Shown piece after piece: positions 7,347 through 7,362 of a DNA stretch of 7,362 nt (within the stretch, counting starts at the first letter, position 1; every line of letters starts with the position of its first letter). This DNA comes from Dehalococcoidia bacterium (GTDB taxonomy: Bacteria; Chloroflexota; Dehalococcoidia; Dehalococcoidales; UBA3254). The notes beneath the pieces were generated by a model. That model worked only from the letters and a program-made list of their open reading frames with translations. It had not been told where the DNA came from and did not search any database. A program made the position numbers and the translations under genes. The stretch spans positions 1-7,362 of the forward strand of contig JAUYDO010000040.1 in the NCBI GenBank assembly GCA_030691835.1, in the 5' to 3' direction.

Positions 7347-7362
7347 GTCATTCCAGCGCAGG
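7347..7362. repeat. Possible left part of a dispersed palindromic repeat, cut by the window end
   Basis: The window ends GTCATTCCAGCGCAGG. Many bacterial genomes carry intergenic palindromes of the type TCATTCCAGCGCAGGCTGGAATC, in which CATTCCAGC would pair with GCTGGAATC. Only the left half would be visible here. It lies in the non-coding stretch 39 nt after the TAG of the MGMT-family gene. No second copy exists in the window, so this rests on resemblance alone. Confidence 0.3.

Noticed and set aside
7324..7352. TTGACG as a -35 box downstream of the last gene
   Set aside because: At 17-18 nt spacing the -10 positions read GTCATT or TCATTC, which is a poor match.

Overview
The window is a compact, single-strand (+) branched-chain amino acid biosynthesis operon from a bacterium. 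In order it holds the 3' end of ilvD, then ilvB, ilvN, ilvC, an unexplained 16-codon ORF, leuA, a short MgtC/SapB-type membrane protein gene, leuC of the small archaeal/anaerobe type, and an MGMT-family gene interrupted by one in-frame TGA. The ilvD-ilvB-ilvN-ilvC-leuA-leuC order, the moderate GC content, frequent ATA isoleucine codons and the protein character suggest an anaerobic Chloroflexota lineage such as Dehalococcoidia. That is inference from memory of gene order, not from a marker gene.

Layout: 1-219 is the IlvD C-terminus. From 268 to 3502, ilvB, ilvN and ilvC are tightly packed, with a 25-nt ilvB/ilvN overlap and 17 nt between ilvN and ilvC. The 3503-3622 gap is the longest gene-poor stretch and holds a 16-codon ORF with an excellent Shine-Dalgarno sequence. 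leuA ends at 5143, the mgtC-like gene runs 5154-5564, leuC runs 5594-6844, and the MGMT-family gene starts 2 nt after leuC at 6847. The last ~54 nt are non-coding and end in what may be the left half of a dispersed repeat.

Function: IlvB and IlvN form acetohydroxyacid synthase. IlvC reduces and isomerises its product, and IlvD dehydrates the diol to the 2-keto acids for valine and isoleucine. LeuA diverts 2-ketoisovalerate to 2-isopropylmalate, and LeuC is the large subunit of isopropylmalate isomerase. leuD and leuB are not seen in this window.

Most interesting point: the MGMT-family gene has an in-frame TGA (7063-7065) where I recall relatives carrying a cysteine (Gly-Cys-Pro). The frame then stays open for 80 codons with family-like protein to a TAG at 7306-7308. 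A hairpin with a GGUUG apical loop lies at a bacterial SECIS-like distance downstream. Together these make a plausible uncharacterised selenoprotein, with a nonsense mutation or sequencing error as the main alternatives. A second point is that the ketol-acid reductoisomerase lacks the usual NADPH-phosphate-binding residues and carries a Glu at the end of beta-2, which suggests NADH use.
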